The notes below the pieces were generated by a model, which made no database searches, was not told the DNA's origin, and saw nothing but the letters and a program-made list of their open reading frames with translations. The position numbers and the translations under genes are program-made. From Paenibacillus flagellatus (GTDB lineage: Bacteria; Bacillota; Bacilli; Paenibacillales; NBRC-103111), in the NCBI RefSeq assembly GCF_003217775.1, contig NZ_QJVJ01000009.1:1-64000 (forward strand): a DNA stretch of 64,000 nt, read 5' to 3'. This document shows, one piece after another, positions 28,544 to 40,106 of this stretch. How positions within the stretch are numbered: the first letter of the stretch is position 1; every line of letters starts with the position of its first letter.

Positions 28544-29476
28544 TTGAACAAGCAGTCGTTGCTTTGGAGCCTTATCCTGGTGGTGCTGCTCCTGCTACTT
28601 TTCACGCCGCTGATTATGGTGGCGATGAGCCTGGCCATGATCCCGGTCGTCTATCTGTTCGTCCGGCTGGATGGGGGACGGTTCGTCCTGCATTACGCGC
28701 TCGCGCTGCTGGCCGTCTACGGCGTTACCGCGTTGTTCGGCGCGGGGACGCTCGGTACGATCGCCGCGATCTACTCGCTGTTTCTATTGATCCCGAGCAT
28801 CGTGATGGGGATTCTGTATAAGAGGAAGGCGGCCGCCCGTTCGGTGCTGACCGGGGGGACGGTGGCGTTTCTGGCGCAAATGCTGCTGTTCCTCGTGCTG
28901 CTTACGCTGTTCGGCGTCCACGTGACCGACGAGATGCGGGAATTCGTGCGGAGCAGTATGGAGACGCTGCCCGCGGAGCTTCGCCAGATGCTCCCCGAGC
29001 ATCTGATCGATCAAGTGATCGAGGTCATGATCCAGCTTCTGCCACTTTATTTGATCGGCATGTCCGCTTATTTCAGCGTCGTGACGCATTGGCTCGGACG
29101 CAAGGCGCTCATTCGCGCCGGGGAGCCCATCCCGGGACTTCGTCCGGCGAAGGAATGGATGCTGCCGAAATCGTTCGTCTGGTATTACTTGGTCGCCCTC
29201 GTCCTGAGCTTCATCTTCACGGAGCCGAACGGCTCGATGATCGCGATGGTGCTGCTGAACGTATTCCCGCTGCTCATGTTCGCCTTTACGATCCAGGCGT
29301 TCGCGTTTTTCTTCTTCGTCGCGGACGCGCGAGGCTGGTCCCGGGGCGTGCCGATTGCCATCGCGATCGTATCGTCGCTGCTCATGATGGTCATTCCGGG
29401 GCTCATGCAGCTGTTCACTCTGCTCGGCCTGTTCGATATCGCTTTCCCGATCCGGGGCAGACTGAAGAAATCTTAG
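28544..29476 (+). CDS. yybS: YybS-family DUF2232 membrane protein
   Basis: The product of about 310 residues has roughly eight hydrophobic membrane segments and little else. It matches the YybS (DUF2232) family, always placed just before gdpP and rplI. Function is unknown; the fold resembles small-molecule transporters or S-components. The start is placed at TTG 28544, 10 nt after AGAGG; the GTG at 28538 is too close to it. Gap to gdpP is 19 bp. Confidence 0.88.
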   Translation: MNKQSLLWSLILVVLLLLLFTPLIMVAMSLAMIPVVYLFVRLDGGRFVLHYALALLAVYGVTALFGAGTLGTIAAIYSLFLLIPSIVMGILYKRKAAARSVLTGGTVAFLAQMLLFLVLLTLFGVHVTDEMREFVRSSMETLPAELRQMLPEHLIDQVIEVMIQLLPLYLIGMSAYFSVVTHWLGRKALIRAGEPIPGLRPAKEWMLPKSFVWYYLVALVLSFIFTEPNGSMIAMVLLNVFPLLMFAFTIQAFAFFFFVADARGWSRGVPIAIAIVSSLLMMVIPGLMQLFTLLGLFDIAFPIRGRLKKS

Positions 29477-29495
29477 TCGGTTAGGAGCGAGACGT

Positions 29496-31457
29496 ATGCC
29501 GAAGTTTTTGTTGAATCGCTGGCACGGCCTCCATATTTACTGGTCGTCGATCGTCATCCTGCTGCTGTCGATCGCGCTCTTCTTTTACGAGTGGGTGCTC
29601 GGAGCGGTGGGGCTCGTCCTGGGCGGCGTTCTCGCTTATTACACGCTGGCCGCGGAGAGGGCGTTCCGCAAAGGGCTGAACCAGTATGTCGGGACGTTGT
29701 CCCATCGGATCAAGAAAGCCGGCAACGAGGTGTTCAACGAGCTGCCGATCGGCATCATTCTGTACGACGAAGACCGGATGGTGGAATGGCACAACGGCTT
29801 TGCCGGCCGGATGCTGGACCGGGAATCGCTGATCGGGGAGCCGCTGCACGAGCTGCTGCCGGGGCTGAAGGGGAAGGACGACAAGGACCAGAAGCTCGAG
29901 CTGACCGTCGGCAAACAGATTTACCAAGTGCAGGTGAAGGCGGAGCACCGGCTTCTGTATTTCCAAGACGTGACCGCGCTTATCTCGCTGACCCGGAAGT
30001 ACGAGGAAGAGAAGATCGCCGTCGGCATCGTCATGCTCGACAATCTGGACGAAGCGACGCAAGGGATGGACGATCAGAGCCGGAGCGTCATGCTGGCGAA
30101 GGTAACGGGCGAATTGACGAGCTGGGCGCAAAAACATGCGGTCTACATTCGCCGGACGGCTTCGGACCGGTTCCTGATCTTCATGAACAACCGATCGCTC
30201 AAGCAGCTGGAGCAGTCGCGGTTCGAAATATTGGACGACGTCCGCGACTTGACGATCGAGCACAAGCTGCCGTTCACGCTCAGCATCGGAATCGGCGCCG
30301 GCTCCGACAGCCTGATCGAGCTGGGTCAGCTGGCGCAGACGAGCTTGGACATGGCGCTCGGACGCGGCGGCGACCAGGCGGCGGTCAAGGTCGGGCAGCG
30401 GCTGTCGTTCTACGGCGGCCGCTCGAATGCGGTGGAGAAGCGGACCCGCGTGCGCGCCCGCGTCATCTCGCACGCGCTGCGGGACTTGATCCGAGACAGC
30501 GACAAGGTCGTCATCATGGGTCACCGGATCCCCGATATGGATGCGATCGGGGCGGCGATCGGGGTGCTGAAGGCGGTGCAGGTGAGCCAGAAGGAAGGCT
30601 ACATCGTCCTCGAAGGAATCAACCCGTCGATCCAGAAGCTGATGGAGGCGATCAAGGAGGACGAGAAGCTGTACCGGTGGTTCATTACGCCGGAGCAGGC
30701 GATGCAGATCGCGACGCCGCGCAGCTTGGCGGTCGTCGTCGATACGCACAAGGCGTCGATGGTCGCGGAGCCGAAGCTGCTTCAGCAGACGCACCGCATC
30801 GTGGTCATCGACCATCACCGGCGGAGCGAGGAATTTATCAGCGAGGCGACGCTCGTCTATATGGAGCCGTACGCTTCGTCGACGTGCGAGCTCGTCACCG
30901 AGCTGCTGCAATATTTCCATGACCGGTTGACGATGGACGTACTGGAGGCGACGTCGCTGCTCGCCGGCATCGTCGTCGATACGAAGAGCTTCGCGCTCCG
31001 CACCGGGGCGCGGACGTTCGAGGCGGCGTCGTTCCTGCGGCGCAACGGAGCCGATTCGGGTTTGGTCCAGCGCATGCTGAAGGAAGATTTGGAGCAGTAC
31101 ATCCGCAAGGCGGAAATTATCAAGCACGCGGAAATCGTCTACGACCATATTGCGATTGCGGCGACGTCGCCGGGGCGGAAATATTCCCAATTGCTAATTG
31201 CGCAGGTTGCCGATACGCTTATCAATATGACGGATATTATGGCTTCCTTCGTCGTCAGCGAGCGGACGGACGGCTTGATCGGCATCAGCGCCCGGTCGCT
31301 CGGGCAGATCAACGTCCAAGTCGTCATGGAGCGGCTCGGCGGCGGCGGCCACCTGACCAACGCGGCGACGCAGCTGGACGGTACGGTGGAGGAGGCGCTC
31401 GCGAAGCTGAAGCGGGTGTTGGAGGACATGAACGAAGAGGAGGGGCTGTTCGAATGA
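29496..31457 (+). CDS. gdpP: cyclic-di-AMP phosphodiesterase GdpP
   Basis: GdpP degrades cyclic di-AMP and so affects potassium balance, wall stress and beta-lactam tolerance. The 653-residue product has two N-terminal membrane helices (about 14-50), a PAS domain (80-150), a degenerate GGDEF ([12 protein letters not shown]), a DHH domain with [15 protein letters not shown] and [12 protein letters not shown], and a DHHA1 domain with [13 protein letters not shown]. All metal ligands of the DHH core look intact. The ATG follows AGGAG. It overlaps rplI by 4 bp. Confidence 0.96.
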   Translation: MPKFLLNRWHGLHIYWSSIVILLLSIALFFYEWVLGAVGLVLGGVLAYYTLAAERAFRKGLNQYVGTLSHRIKKAGNEVFNELPIGIILYDEDRMVEWHNGFAGRMLDRESLIGEPLHELLPGLKGKDDKDQKLELTVGKQIYQVQVKAEHRLLYFQDVTALISLTRKYEEEKIAVGIVMLDNLDEATQGMDDQSRSVMLAKVTGELTSWAQKHAVYIRRTASDRFLIFMNNRSLKQLEQSRFEILDDVRDLTIEHKLPFTLSIGIGAGSDSLIELGQLAQTSLDMALGRGGDQAAVKVGQRLSFYGGRSNAVEKRTRVRARVISHALRDLIRDSDKVVIMGHRIPDMDAIGAAIGVLKAVQVSQKEGYIVLEGINPSIQKLMEAIKEDEKLYRWFITPEQAMQIATPRSLAVVVDTHKASMVAEPKLLQQTHRIVVIDHHRRSEEFISEATLVYMEPYASSTCELVTELLQYFHDRLTMDVLEATSLLAGIVVDTKSFALRTGARTFEAASFLRRNGADSGLVQRMLKEDLEQYIRKAEIIKHAEIVYDHIAIAATSPGRKYSQLLIAQVADTLINMTDIMASFVVSERTDGLIGISARSLGQINVQVVMERLGGGGHLTNAATQLDGTVEEALAKLKRVLEDMNEEEGLFE

Positions 31458-31897
31458 AAGTGATCTTTTTGAAAGACGTGAAGGGCCAGGGGAAAAAAGG
31501 CGAAGTCAAGGAACTGTCGGAAGGCTACGTACGCAACTTTTTGATGCCGAAAGGGCTGGTGGCGCCCGCGTCGGAAGGAAACGTCAAGCAGCTCGAGCAT
31601 CAGAAGCAAGCCGAAGCGAAGCGCAAGGCGCAGGAGAAGGCGGACGCGCAGAAGCTCGCGGAGCAGCTCGGCGAGATGACGGTCGTCATCAAGACGAAGG
31701 CGGGCGAAGGCGGACGGCTGTTCGGCTCGATCACGAGCAAGCAAATCGCCGAGGAGCTGGAGAAGAAGGGCGTTCACCTCGACAAGCGCAAAATCGAAAT
31801 GAACGACGCCATCCGCTCGCTCGGTACGATGAACGTGAAGGTGAAGCTGTACCCGGACGTAACGGCGCAGCTGCGGGTGCAAGTAACGGAAGAATGA
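31454..31897 (+). CDS. rplI: 50S ribosomal protein L9
   Basis: The 147-residue product begins [20 protein letters not shown], the L9 N-terminal rRNA-binding domain. A long Lys/Glu helix (55-78) and a C-terminal domain ([17 protein letters not shown]) follow. It starts inside the last codons of gdpP (ATGA overlap). Confidence 0.98.
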   Translation: MKVIFLKDVKGQGKKGEVKELSEGYVRNFLMPKGLVAPASEGNVKQLEHQKQAEAKRKAQEKADAQKLAEQLGEMTVVIKTKAGEGGRLFGSITSKQIAEELEKKGVHLDKRKIEMNDAIRSLGTMNVKVKLYPDVTAQLRVQVTEE

Positions 31898-31925
31898 TCG
31901 GACCACGCGAAAGAGGGAGACAGTC

Positions 31926-33293
31926 ATGAACGGGGAGATGTTTCTCGAAAATCGCATTCCGCCGCAGAACCTGGAGGCGGAGCAGGCGGTGCTCGGAGCG
32001 ATCCTGCTGGACAGCGACGCGCTCATTACCGTCATGGAGCGCATCGGCAGCGACGACTTCTACCGGACGTCCCATCAGCAAATATTCGGCGCCATGCTGG
32101 AGCTGGCGCAGCAGAACGAACCGATCGACCTGATCACGCTGACCGCCCGGCTGCAGGACAACCAGCAGCTCGAGGGGATCGGCGGGGTCGGCTACTTGAG
32201 CCAATTGGCGAACGCGGTGCCTACCGCGGCGAACGTCGACTACTACGCGCAGATCGTCGAGGAGAAGTCGATGCTGCGGCGGCTCATCCGCACGGCGACG
32301 CAAATCGTCACGGACGGCTACGCGGGAGAAGAGGATGTCAGCAGCCTGCTCGGGGACGCCGAGAAGCGCATCCTGGAAATATCGCAGCGCCAGTCGGGCA
32401 GCGGGTTCATCTCGATCCGCGACGTCCTGATGGAAGTGTTCGAGAAAGTCGAGTTTCTGTATTCGAACAAAGGGGGCTCGAGCGGCATCCCGTCCGGGTT
32501 CCCCGATCTGGACCGGATGACGTCCGGCTTCCAGCGCTCCGACCTGATCATCGTCGCGGCGCGTCCTTCCGTCGGGAAGACGGCGTTCTCACTGAATATC
32601 GCGCAGAACGTCGGCGTCCGGGCGAAGGAGACGGTCGCCATCTTCAGTCTCGAGATGGGCGCAGCACAGCTCGTCCAGCGGATGATCTGTGCGGAGGCGA
32701 ACGTGGATGCGACGCGGATGCGGACCGGCCAGCTGGAGGGCGACGATTGGGAGAAGCTGACGATGGCGATCGGAACGCTGTCGGAGGCGAACATCTACAT
32801 CGACGACTCCCCGTCGGTCACCGTGGCGGATATTCGCGCCAAGTGCCGGAGGCTGAAGCAGGAGAAAGGGCTCGGCATGATTCTGATCGATTACCTGCAG
32901 CTGATCCAGGGCCGGGGCAAAGCCGGCGACAACCGGCAGCAGGAAGTCGCGGAAATCTCGCGGACGCTCAAGCAGATCGCGAGGGAGCTGAACGTGCCGG
33001 TCATCGCGCTGTCGCAGCTGAGCCGGGGCGTCGAGCAGCGGCAGGACAAGCGTCCGATGATGTCGGACTTGCGGGAATCGGGCTCGATCGAGCAGGACGC
33101 CGACATCGTGGCGTTTCTGTACCGCGACGACTACTACGACAAAGAGTCGGAGAAGAAAAACATCATCGAGATCATTATCGCCAAGCAGCGGAACGGCCCG
33201 GTCGGCACCGTGGAGCTGGCGTTTCTGAAAAACTACAACAAGTTCGTCAGCTTGGACCGGACGCACCAGGAAGTGGCGGCCGGAGCGGGCTGA
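31926..33293 (+). CDS. dnaB: replicative DNA helicase DnaB
   Basis: The hexameric replication-fork helicase (named DnaC in B. subtilis). The 455-residue product has an N-terminal domain (NRIPPQNLEAEQAVLGAILL), a linker helix, and a RecA-like motor with Walker A ARPSVGKTAF, Walker B MILIDYLQLI and the conserved LSRGVEQRQDKRP. No intein is present. It closes the yybS-gdpP-rplI-dnaB unit. Confidence 0.98.
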   Translation: MNGEMFLENRIPPQNLEAEQAVLGAILLDSDALITVMERIGSDDFYRTSHQQIFGAMLELAQQNEPIDLITLTARLQDNQQLEGIGGVGYLSQLANAVPTAANVDYYAQIVEEKSMLRRLIRTATQIVTDGYAGEEDVSSLLGDAEKRILEISQRQSGSGFISIRDVLMEVFEKVEFLYSNKGGSSGIPSGFPDLDRMTSGFQRSDLIIVAARPSVGKTAFSLNIAQNVGVRAKETVAIFSLEMGAAQLVQRMICAEANVDATRMRTGQLEGDDWEKLTMAIGTLSEANIYIDDSPSVTVADIRAKCRRLKQEKGLGMILIDYLQLIQGRGKAGDNRQQEVAEISRTLKQIARELNVPVIALSQLSRGVEQRQDKRPMMSDLRESGSIEQDADIVAFLYRDDYYDKESEKKNIIEIIIAKQRNGPVGTVELAFLKNYNKFVSLDRTHQEVAAGAG

Positions 33294-33305
33294 CGGCGGA
33301 TATCG

Positions 33306-33366
33306 GGCTTCCGCGACGCTTGGGGAAGGACTTCCATCCCAGGGGTCGCGGAAGCCTTTGTCGTTT
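33306..33366 (+). terminator. terminator after dnaB
   Basis: A 12-bp perfect stem GGCTTCCGCGAC (33306-33317) / GTCGCGGAAGCC (33345-33356), with an inner structured loop, then TTTGTCGTTTTT. Confidence 0.82.
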
Positions 33367-33406
33367 TTCGGCGGGATGGGGCGATTTTAGCGGGTAATTA
33401 TGTACG

Positions 33407-33450
33407 ATTTCCGAACGTTCGTTGGGGTGTTCGTCTAATTGTTCGCGTTT
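33407..33450 (+). promoter_or_regulatory. tandem inverted PurBoxes upstream of purA (PurR operator)
   Basis: ATTTCCGAACGTT (33407-33419) and, inverted, ATTGTTCGCGTTT (33438-33450) match the Bacillus PurBox with its central CGAA, separated by 18 bp. They lie just upstream of the -35 element of purA. In B. subtilis PurR binds such pairs and is released by PRPP. Confidence 0.68.
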
Positions 33451-33453
33451 TAT

Positions 33454-33482
33454 TTGACTTTCCACAGGGCGACTGGTACACT
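33454..33482 (+). promoter_or_regulatory. purA promoter
   Basis: TTGACT (33454-33459), 17-nt spacer, TACACT (33477-33482). The leader then has a small hairpin GGTGTG-tcgt-CACACC before the ribosome site. Confidence 0.8.
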
Positions 33483-33538
33483 GAAAATGCCGCCTTGGCG
33501 AGACAAAGCGGTGATCTCGGTGTGTCGTCACACCTTAA

Positions 33539-34840
<1,302 letters not shown>

Positions 34841-34854
34841 GAACGAGCAACCGA

Positions 34855-34897
34855 GCCGTTCCCGCATCAGCCTTAGGCTGGCGGGGGCGGTTTTTTT
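34855..34897 (+). terminator. terminator after purA
   Basis: CCGTTCCCGCATCAGCC-ttag-GGCTG then GCGGGGGCGG forms an interrupted 13-bp stem, followed by seven T. Confidence 0.88.
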
Positions 34898-35041
34898 GCG
34901 CTTGTCCGCACCGGGCCGGCTGGACGGGCGTACCGTTCGGGTGCGGAACGTCGCCGCCCGACCGTTTCAACCCCCGTCATTTCGTCAATACTGCTACTAG
35001 TAATCGTGTAGGAGAATAGCTTCTAGGATGGGAGTGGCGGC

Positions 35042-35614
35042 ATGAAACTGTTGGGTTGGTTCGGGAAAGTGCTGGTGACGGCGGCGCTCGCGGCGTGCAT
35101 ATCGGCGGTAACGACGTTTTATTTGGTCAATTTTTACGTACAGGAGCTGTTGAAGCCGTTTCAGGCGGTGCTTCCGGAAAATAAAATCGAACTTTCTGAA
35201 TTTGTTGTCAAATTGTGGACGCAGTCGAATATATTAGGTCAGAGGGCAACGCCGCAAGCGGGAAAGGAGAGTGTGCCGCAGCCCGATACGGGCAAGACCG
35301 TAACGACGCCGCCGCAAGACGATGCCGTCGCCGCCTGGTCCCAAACCGGAACGGGGGAGGCCGCCAAAAAAGAAAAAGTGGTCATGAGCGAGGAGCAGTT
35401 TTTGACCAAGCGGGATAAGCTGTCGGAGGAAGACAAGTCGGCCGTGTTTTCCATGCTCGTTTCCCGGCTGCCGCAGGAGCAGGTTCAACATCTTTCGACA
35501 ATGATCGAGGATGGGATTACGTCCTCGGAGCTGGAAGAGATGAAGAAGATCGTGGAACAATACGTACAACCGGACGAATACGCCAAATTGATGGATATTG
35601 TGAACAAATACTAG
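35042..35614 (+). CDS. membrane-anchored protein of unknown function
   Basis: I do not recognise the family. The 190-residue product has one N-terminal membrane helix (about 10-32), a low-complexity Pro/Thr/Gln linker (65-110), and a conserved-looking helical C-terminal domain (KLSEEDKSAVFSMLVSRLPQ to the end) rich in charged heptads. The layout suggests an extracytoplasmic domain held at the membrane. It stands alone between purA and the wall-peptidase gene. The ATG follows GGGAGTGG. Coding is supported by length, ribosome site and GC-rich third positions. Confidence 0.75.
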   Translation: MKLLGWFGKVLVTAALAACISAVTTFYLVNFYVQELLKPFQAVLPENKIELSEFVVKLWTQSNILGQRATPQAGKESVPQPDTGKTVTTPPQDDAVAAWSQTGTGEAAKKEKVVMSEEQFLTKRDKLSEEDKSAVFSMLVSRLPQEQVQHLSTMIEDGITSSELEEMKKIVEQYVQPDEYAKLMDIVNKY

Positions 35615-35707
35615 ATTCGCCATAACGATCGGGCAGAAGAGCGGACTCCTTGCCGCCGTAGACGTCGTTCTCCTTCACGATCCTCTCACGGGTCTTTGCC
35701 GCAGAAA

Positions 35708-35737
35708 GTTGAAACGGATGGACGGACTGTGGTAAAG
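35708..35737 (+). promoter_or_regulatory. promoter of the M23 peptidase gene
   Basis: TTGAAA (35708-35713), 18-nt spacer, TAAAGT (35732-35737). I looked for a WalR box pair (TGTWAH repeats) here and did not find a clear one. Confidence 0.5.
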
Positions 35738-35812
35738 TAGAAACGTTGGTGTCGGCTTTTGTTGCCGAATGTTGCCAAGTTTCGTAAAAAACCAATGTAA
35801 GAGGAGACATTC

Positions 35813-37351
35813 ATGAACGCATTCAAGGGTAAGGATTGGGCGAAGAGAACGCTCTCGGCGACGAAGCGTTTGTTCTCCAAAGCCCGATACGGAAGCTTGA
35901 CTGAACGTATCAGGGAACGACGCCCTCTTCATCGCACCGAATCGCTGCTACGGTCTACCAAACTTCGTTTATTGCAGGGCGTCGGCGCCCTAGGACTTTT
36001 AGCCTCTCTTTCCGTAGGAGGCAACGAATACGTCAAGCTGCACACCTACGAGGTGTATCACGTCTACGTCGGGGATCAACAGGCCGGCACGGTCAGTGAT
36101 CCGAAGGTCGTCGAAGACTTTATGCTCGGCAAAGTGAAGCAGCTGGAAGAGCAAAACCCGAACGTACATATGGTGTTGAATACCGATGAGGTTACCTACA
36201 AACCTGAAAAGGCTTTCAGAGCCGAAAGCGACGATCAAGCCGCGCTGGCCAGTCTGGACGGGATGCTGAAGTCGCACGCCGTCGGCGTGCAGCTCGTCGT
36301 CAACGGCGAGGTGGTCGGCATCGTGAAGGATAAGGAAGTTGCCGACGAGGTATTGAACCGGATCAAGGACAAGTACGTTCCGCAGAAAAAAGACGGCAGC
36401 CGCGTATCCGTGCTGTCCGCCGCACCCGAGCCGCAGATCGGCGAAACCGCGCTCCAATCGGTCGATTTCGTGGAGAGCGTCGAAACGCCGATTACCGAGA
36501 TCAAGCCGGAGCAGATCATGAATCCGGACGACCTGGTGCGCAAGCTCGAGACCGGCGGCGTGGCGCCGACGAAGTATACGGTCGTCAAGGGAGATTGCGT
36601 CTCCTGCATCGCCAAGAAGCTGGGCATTTCCAAGCAGGTCATTTACGAGAAAAATCCGTGGATTCAAGACGATAAGATCAAGGTCGGCGACGTGCTCGAC
36701 GTGACGATGCTGAAGCCGGCGCTCACCGTACGGACGGTCGAGAAAGTCGTCGAGAGCCAGGAGATCCAGCACGAGATCATCTACGAGAAAGACGATACGA
36801 TGCGCGCCGGGGAGACGAAAACGATCAAGCCCGGCAAGAACGGCCTGAAGAAGGTGACGTTCCTCATCACGAAGGGCAACGGCTACATGATGGATCAGGA
36901 GCTGATCGGCGAAGAAGTGGTCGAGCAGCCGATTCCGGAGTACGCGAAGAAAGGCACGAAAGTCGTCTTGGGCGAGGGCACCGGCAAGTTCGTATGGCCG
37001 GTCGTGAGCGCCAAGCTGTCCGATTACTTCGGGATGCGCTGGGGCAAGCTGCACAAGGGCGTCGACATTACGGGCAACAAGAACATTTTGGCCGCCGACA
37101 ACGGCATCGTCACCTACACGGGCGACAAGGGCGACGGCTATGGCAACAAGGTCGTCATCGACCACCAGAACGGCTACGTGACCGTTTACGGGCATATGAG
37201 CAAGATCGAGACGTCCAAAGGCAAGATCGTCGAGAAAGGCGAGAAAATCGGCATCATGGGCGATACCGGCGACTCGACCGGCGTCCACCTGCACTTCGAA
37301 ATTCAACGCAACGGCGTTGCGGAAAATCCTTTGAAATTTTTATCCCGCTAA
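35813..37351 (+). CDS. LysM-G5-M23 peptidoglycan endopeptidase
   Basis: The 512-residue product has a basic cytoplasmic tail, one membrane helix (about 50-70), a LysM wall-binding domain (KYTVVKGDCVSCIAKKLGIS, about 255-305), a G5 domain (about 310-390), and a C-terminal M23 zinc peptidase. Its metal ligands are His and Asp of HKGVDI and the His of HLHFEI. Such enzymes cut peptide cross-links in peptidoglycan. It is next to walRK, which controls wall hydrolases in Firmicutes, so shared control is plausible. The ATG follows AGAGGAG. Confidence 0.95.
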   Translation: MNAFKGKDWAKRTLSATKRLFSKARYGSLTERIRERRPLHRTESLLRSTKLRLLQGVGALGLLASLSVGGNEYVKLHTYEVYHVYVGDQQAGTVSDPKVVEDFMLGKVKQLEEQNPNVHMVLNTDEVTYKPEKAFRAESDDQAALASLDGMLKSHAVGVQLVVNGEVVGIVKDKEVADEVLNRIKDKYVPQKKDGSRVSVLSAAPEPQIGETALQSVDFVESVETPITEIKPEQIMNPDDLVRKLETGGVAPTKYTVVKGDCVSCIAKKLGISKQVIYEKNPWIQDDKIKVGDVLDVTMLKPALTVRTVEKVVESQEIQHEIIYEKDDTMRAGETKTIKPGKNGLKKVTFLITKGNGYMMDQELIGEEVVEQPIPEYAKKGTKVVLGEGTGKFVWPVVSAKLSDYFGMRWGKLHKGVDITGNKNILAADNGIVTYTGDKGDGYGNKVVIDHQNGYVTVYGHMSKIETSKGKIVEKGEKIGIMGDTGDSTGVHLHFEIQRNGVAENPLKFLSR

Positions 37352-37387
37352 TCCGGGCACTTTTTCCTGAATATACGGCGTTCCAAA

Positions 37388-37425
37388 GGCGTAGGGTCGA
37401 CTCGAATCGGCTCTGCGTCTTTTTT
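37388..37425 (+). terminator. terminator before walR
   Basis: GGCGTAGGGTCGA-ctcgaa-TCGGCTCTGCGTC forms a 13-bp stem with several G-U pairs, followed by TTTTTT. Confidence 0.75.
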
Positions 37426-37542
37426 CGTCGGATGCGCTTGGTTATATTTGACTATTACCCGAACCGGCGCGATTTGAAACGCCAGGTATGGTAATATAGA
37501 GGTATTCGAATGGGATAGAATCGAAGACGGGCGGTGAATACG

Positions 37543-38265
37543 ATGCACGGTAAAATATTGGTCGTCGACGACGAGCAGCCGATCGCGGAAATATTGAAGT
37601 TCAATCTGGAAAAAGAGGGCTACCAGGTCGTCTGCGCCTTCGACGGCGGCACGGCGGTGGAGCTGGCGTTCTCCGAGGATCCGGACCTTATTCTGCTCGA
37701 CATCATGCTGCCGGTGAAGGACGGCATGGACGTATGCCGCGAAGTGCGCGCGAAGAAGGATACGCCGATCATTATGCTGACGGCCAAAGACTCCGAGGTC
37801 GACAAGGTGCTCGGACTCGAGTTCGGCGCGGACGATTACGTGACGAAGCCGTTCGGCACGCGGGAGCTGCTCGCGCGGGTGAAGGCGCATTTGCGCCGGC
37901 AGTCGAAGTCGGCCCAGAGCCAGCAGGAGGCGGCGGAGCCGACCGGGCTGCGCGTTCACCGGCTCATGATCGACACGGATATGTATTTGGTTTACAAGGA
38001 CGGCCAGACGCTCGATCTCACCCATCGGGAGTACGAGCTCGTCTACTATATGGCGAAAAACTGCGGCCGCGTCATGACGCGCGAGCATTTGCTGCAGGCG
38101 GTGTGGGGCTTCGAATATTTGGGCGACGTCCGCACGGTCGACGTGACGATCCGGCGTCTGCGCGAGAAGATCGAGGACGATCCGAGCCGCCCCGAATACA
38201 TCATGACGCGCCGCGGGCTGGGCTATATGATGCGCAACCCGAAAACGGGAGGCGCGTTCCATTGA
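37543..38265 (+). CDS. walR: response regulator WalR (YycF)
   Basis: WalR is the essential OmpR-family regulator of wall metabolism. The product of about 240 residues has a receiver domain with phospho-acceptor Asp53 in LILLDIMLP, conserved LTAKDS and TKPF, and a winged-helix DNA-binding domain ([28 protein letters not shown]). ATG 37543 is preferred over GTG 37534 because GGCGGTGA covers the latter and the family begins at this Met. It overlaps walK by 4 bp. An extended -10 (TGGTAATAT, 37489-37497) may be the operon promoter. Confidence 0.97.
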   Translation: MHGKILVVDDEQPIAEILKFNLEKEGYQVVCAFDGGTAVELAFSEDPDLILLDIMLPVKDGMDVCREVRAKKDTPIIMLTAKDSEVDKVLGLEFGADDYVTKPFGTRELLARVKAHLRRQSKSAQSQQEAAEPTGLRVHRLMIDTDMYLVYKDGQTLDLTHREYELVYYMAKNCGRVMTREHLLQAVWGFEYLGDVRTVDVTIRRLREKIEDDPSRPEYIMTRRGLGYMMRNPKTGGAFH

Positions 38266-40106
38266 GAGGTCCCCGTTTCTTCCAGACGGTACAGAGCAAA
38301 ATCATCATCATCTACGTCCTGCTCATCCTGATGGCGATGCAGCTGATCGGCGTCTACTTCGTCCGGACGATGGAGAGGTCGTTCATCGACAATTTCACCG
38401 ACTCGCTGAACAAGCAGGCGTATTTGCTGGCCGGCTTCGCGGAGCCGTACCTGAACGCCAGCCAGGACGCCGGAAGCGCGACGGCGGAGGGGAAGAAGTC
38501 GTTCGCCGATCTGAACGAAATCGTCAACAACCTGTTCAACATCAGCGACGCGGAAATTCAGATTATCGATGCGAACGGGCTCGTCCTGACGACGTCGCTG
38601 CAAACCCAGTCGGCCCGGATCGGGCAAAAAAACTTGCAGAACGAAGTGATCTCGGCGCTGCAGGGCATCAAGGACATCGAGTCGGAGACGATCGACGCGG
38701 AAGGCAACCGGCGCAAAATCGTGGCGCAGCCGGTCGGGGAAGGAACGAAGGTGATGGGCGCGGTCTATATCGAAGCGTCCATGGAGCCGCTGTACGGGAC
38801 GATGAACCGGATCAACAAAATTTTCTTGTCCGGCACGGTCATCGCTCTCGTCCTGACGGTCATCCTCGGCGTCATCCTGTCGCATACGATTACGAATCCG
38901 ATCAAGGAAATTACGAGACAGGCGTCGGCGATGGCCGACGGCAATTTCAATCAGCGGGTGTCGGTGAAAGGGCCGGACGAAATCGGCCAGCTCGGCAACG
39001 CCTTCAATCATATGACGAACCGGCTGAAGGAAGCGCTGTCGCTGAACGAAGAGGAGAAGGAGAAGCTTTCCTCCGTCCTGTCGAACATGAACGACGGCGT
39101 CATCGCGACGGACGACCAAGGGAAGGTCATCGTCGTCAACCGCCGGGCGAAGCGGATGTTGAATATCGGTAGCGAGGATGTGACGGATCGCGACATATCG
39201 GACGTGCTGGGCATTCCGAAGGAGCAGATCGCCAAGCATGTGAGCGGGGAGCGCCAATCCGCGACCATTCAGGTCGCCGACGAGGAAGAGGGGGATTTCG
39301 TAACGATCCGGGTCGTCTTCACGCCGATTCATCGGCGGGATATCGGCATTACCGGCACGATCGCGATGCTGCAGGACATCACCGAGCAGGAGAAGCTGGA
39401 GGACGCGCGCCGCGAATTCGTCGCCAACGTATCGCATGAGCTGCGGACGCCGCTCACGACGATGAAGAGCTATCTGGAGGCGCTGGACGACGGGGCGATC
39501 GAGGACCCGACGCTCGCGCACCGGTTCGTCGGCGTCATGCGCAACGAGACGGAGCGGATGATCCGGCTCGTCAACGACCTGCTCCATCTGTCCCGCCTCG
39601 ATTCGCGCAAGGCGATGGTCAGCAAGGAGCCGACCCACATTCCCGACATGCTCGAGGAAGTGGCCGACCGGTTCTCGTTCCAGCTCGATCAGAAGGACAT
39701 TTCGATCCAGATCAAGGTCGAGGCCGGCATCCGCGACGTCATGCTCGATCGCGACCAAATCGACCAAGTGCTCGACAACCTTGTATCGAACGCGATCAAA
39801 TATACGCCGGAGGGAGGGGCCATCGTCATCCGGGCTCGCCGGACGGAGAGAGAATGGCTCGAAATATCCGTTCAAGACAACGGCATCGGCATACCGCGCA
39901 AAGATTTGTCGCGAATATTCGACCGGTTTTACCGGGTGGACAAGGCCCGGTCGCGCAATATGGGCGGTACCGGACTCGGTCTATCCATTGCCCGGGAAAT
40001 AGTAAAGGCGCACGGCGGAACGATCTCGCTCGAGTCCGAGCTCGGCCATGGGACGCGCGTCACGTTCGCGCTGCCGGTCCAGCAGATGGAAGGTGAAGCG
40101 GTATGA
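38262..40106 (+). CDS. walK: sensor histidine kinase WalK (YycG)
   Basis: WalK phosphorylates WalR. The 614-residue product has two membrane helices (about 12-34 and 180-205) with an extracellular domain between them. A HAMP domain, a PAS domain (about 265-370), the HisKA motif [19 protein letters not shown] with the phospho-His, and an ATPase domain with [14 protein letters not shown] and [13 protein letters not shown] follow. The start is TTG at 38262, overlapping the walR stop. The frame is open much further upstream, but that is in the walR coding region. Confidence 0.97.
   Translation: MRGPRFFQTVQSKIIIIYVLLILMAMQLIGVYFVRTMERSFIDNFTDSLNKQAYLLAGFAEPYLNASQDAGSATAEGKKSFADLNEIVNNLFNISDAEIQIIDANGLVLTTSLQTQSARIGQKNLQNEVISALQGIKDIESETIDAEGNRRKIVAQPVGEGTKVMGAVYIEASMEPLYGTMNRINKIFLSGTVIALVLTVILGVILSHTITNPIKEITRQASAMADGNFNQRVSVKGPDEIGQLGNAFNHMTNRLKEALSLNEEEKEKLSSVLSNMNDGVIATDDQGKVIVVNRRAKRMLNIGSEDVTDRDISDVLGIPKEQIAKHVSGERQSATIQVADEEEGDFVTIRVVFTPIHRRDIGITGTIAMLQDITEQEKLEDARREFVANVSHELRTPLTTMKSYLEALDDGAIEDPTLAHRFVGVMRNETERMIRLVNDLLHLSRLDSRKAMVSKEPTHIPDMLEEVADRFSFQLDQKDISIQIKVEAGIRDVMLDRDQIDQVLDNLVSNAIKYTPEGGAIVIRARRTEREWLEISVQDNGIGIPRKDLSRIFDRFYRVDKARSRNMGGTGLGLSIAREIVKAHGGTISLESELGHGTRVTFALPVQQMEGEAV

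Noticed and set aside
29481-31190. 569-codon minus-strand frame opposite gdpP
   Set aside because: Antisense shadow of a well-supported gene in GC-rich DNA.
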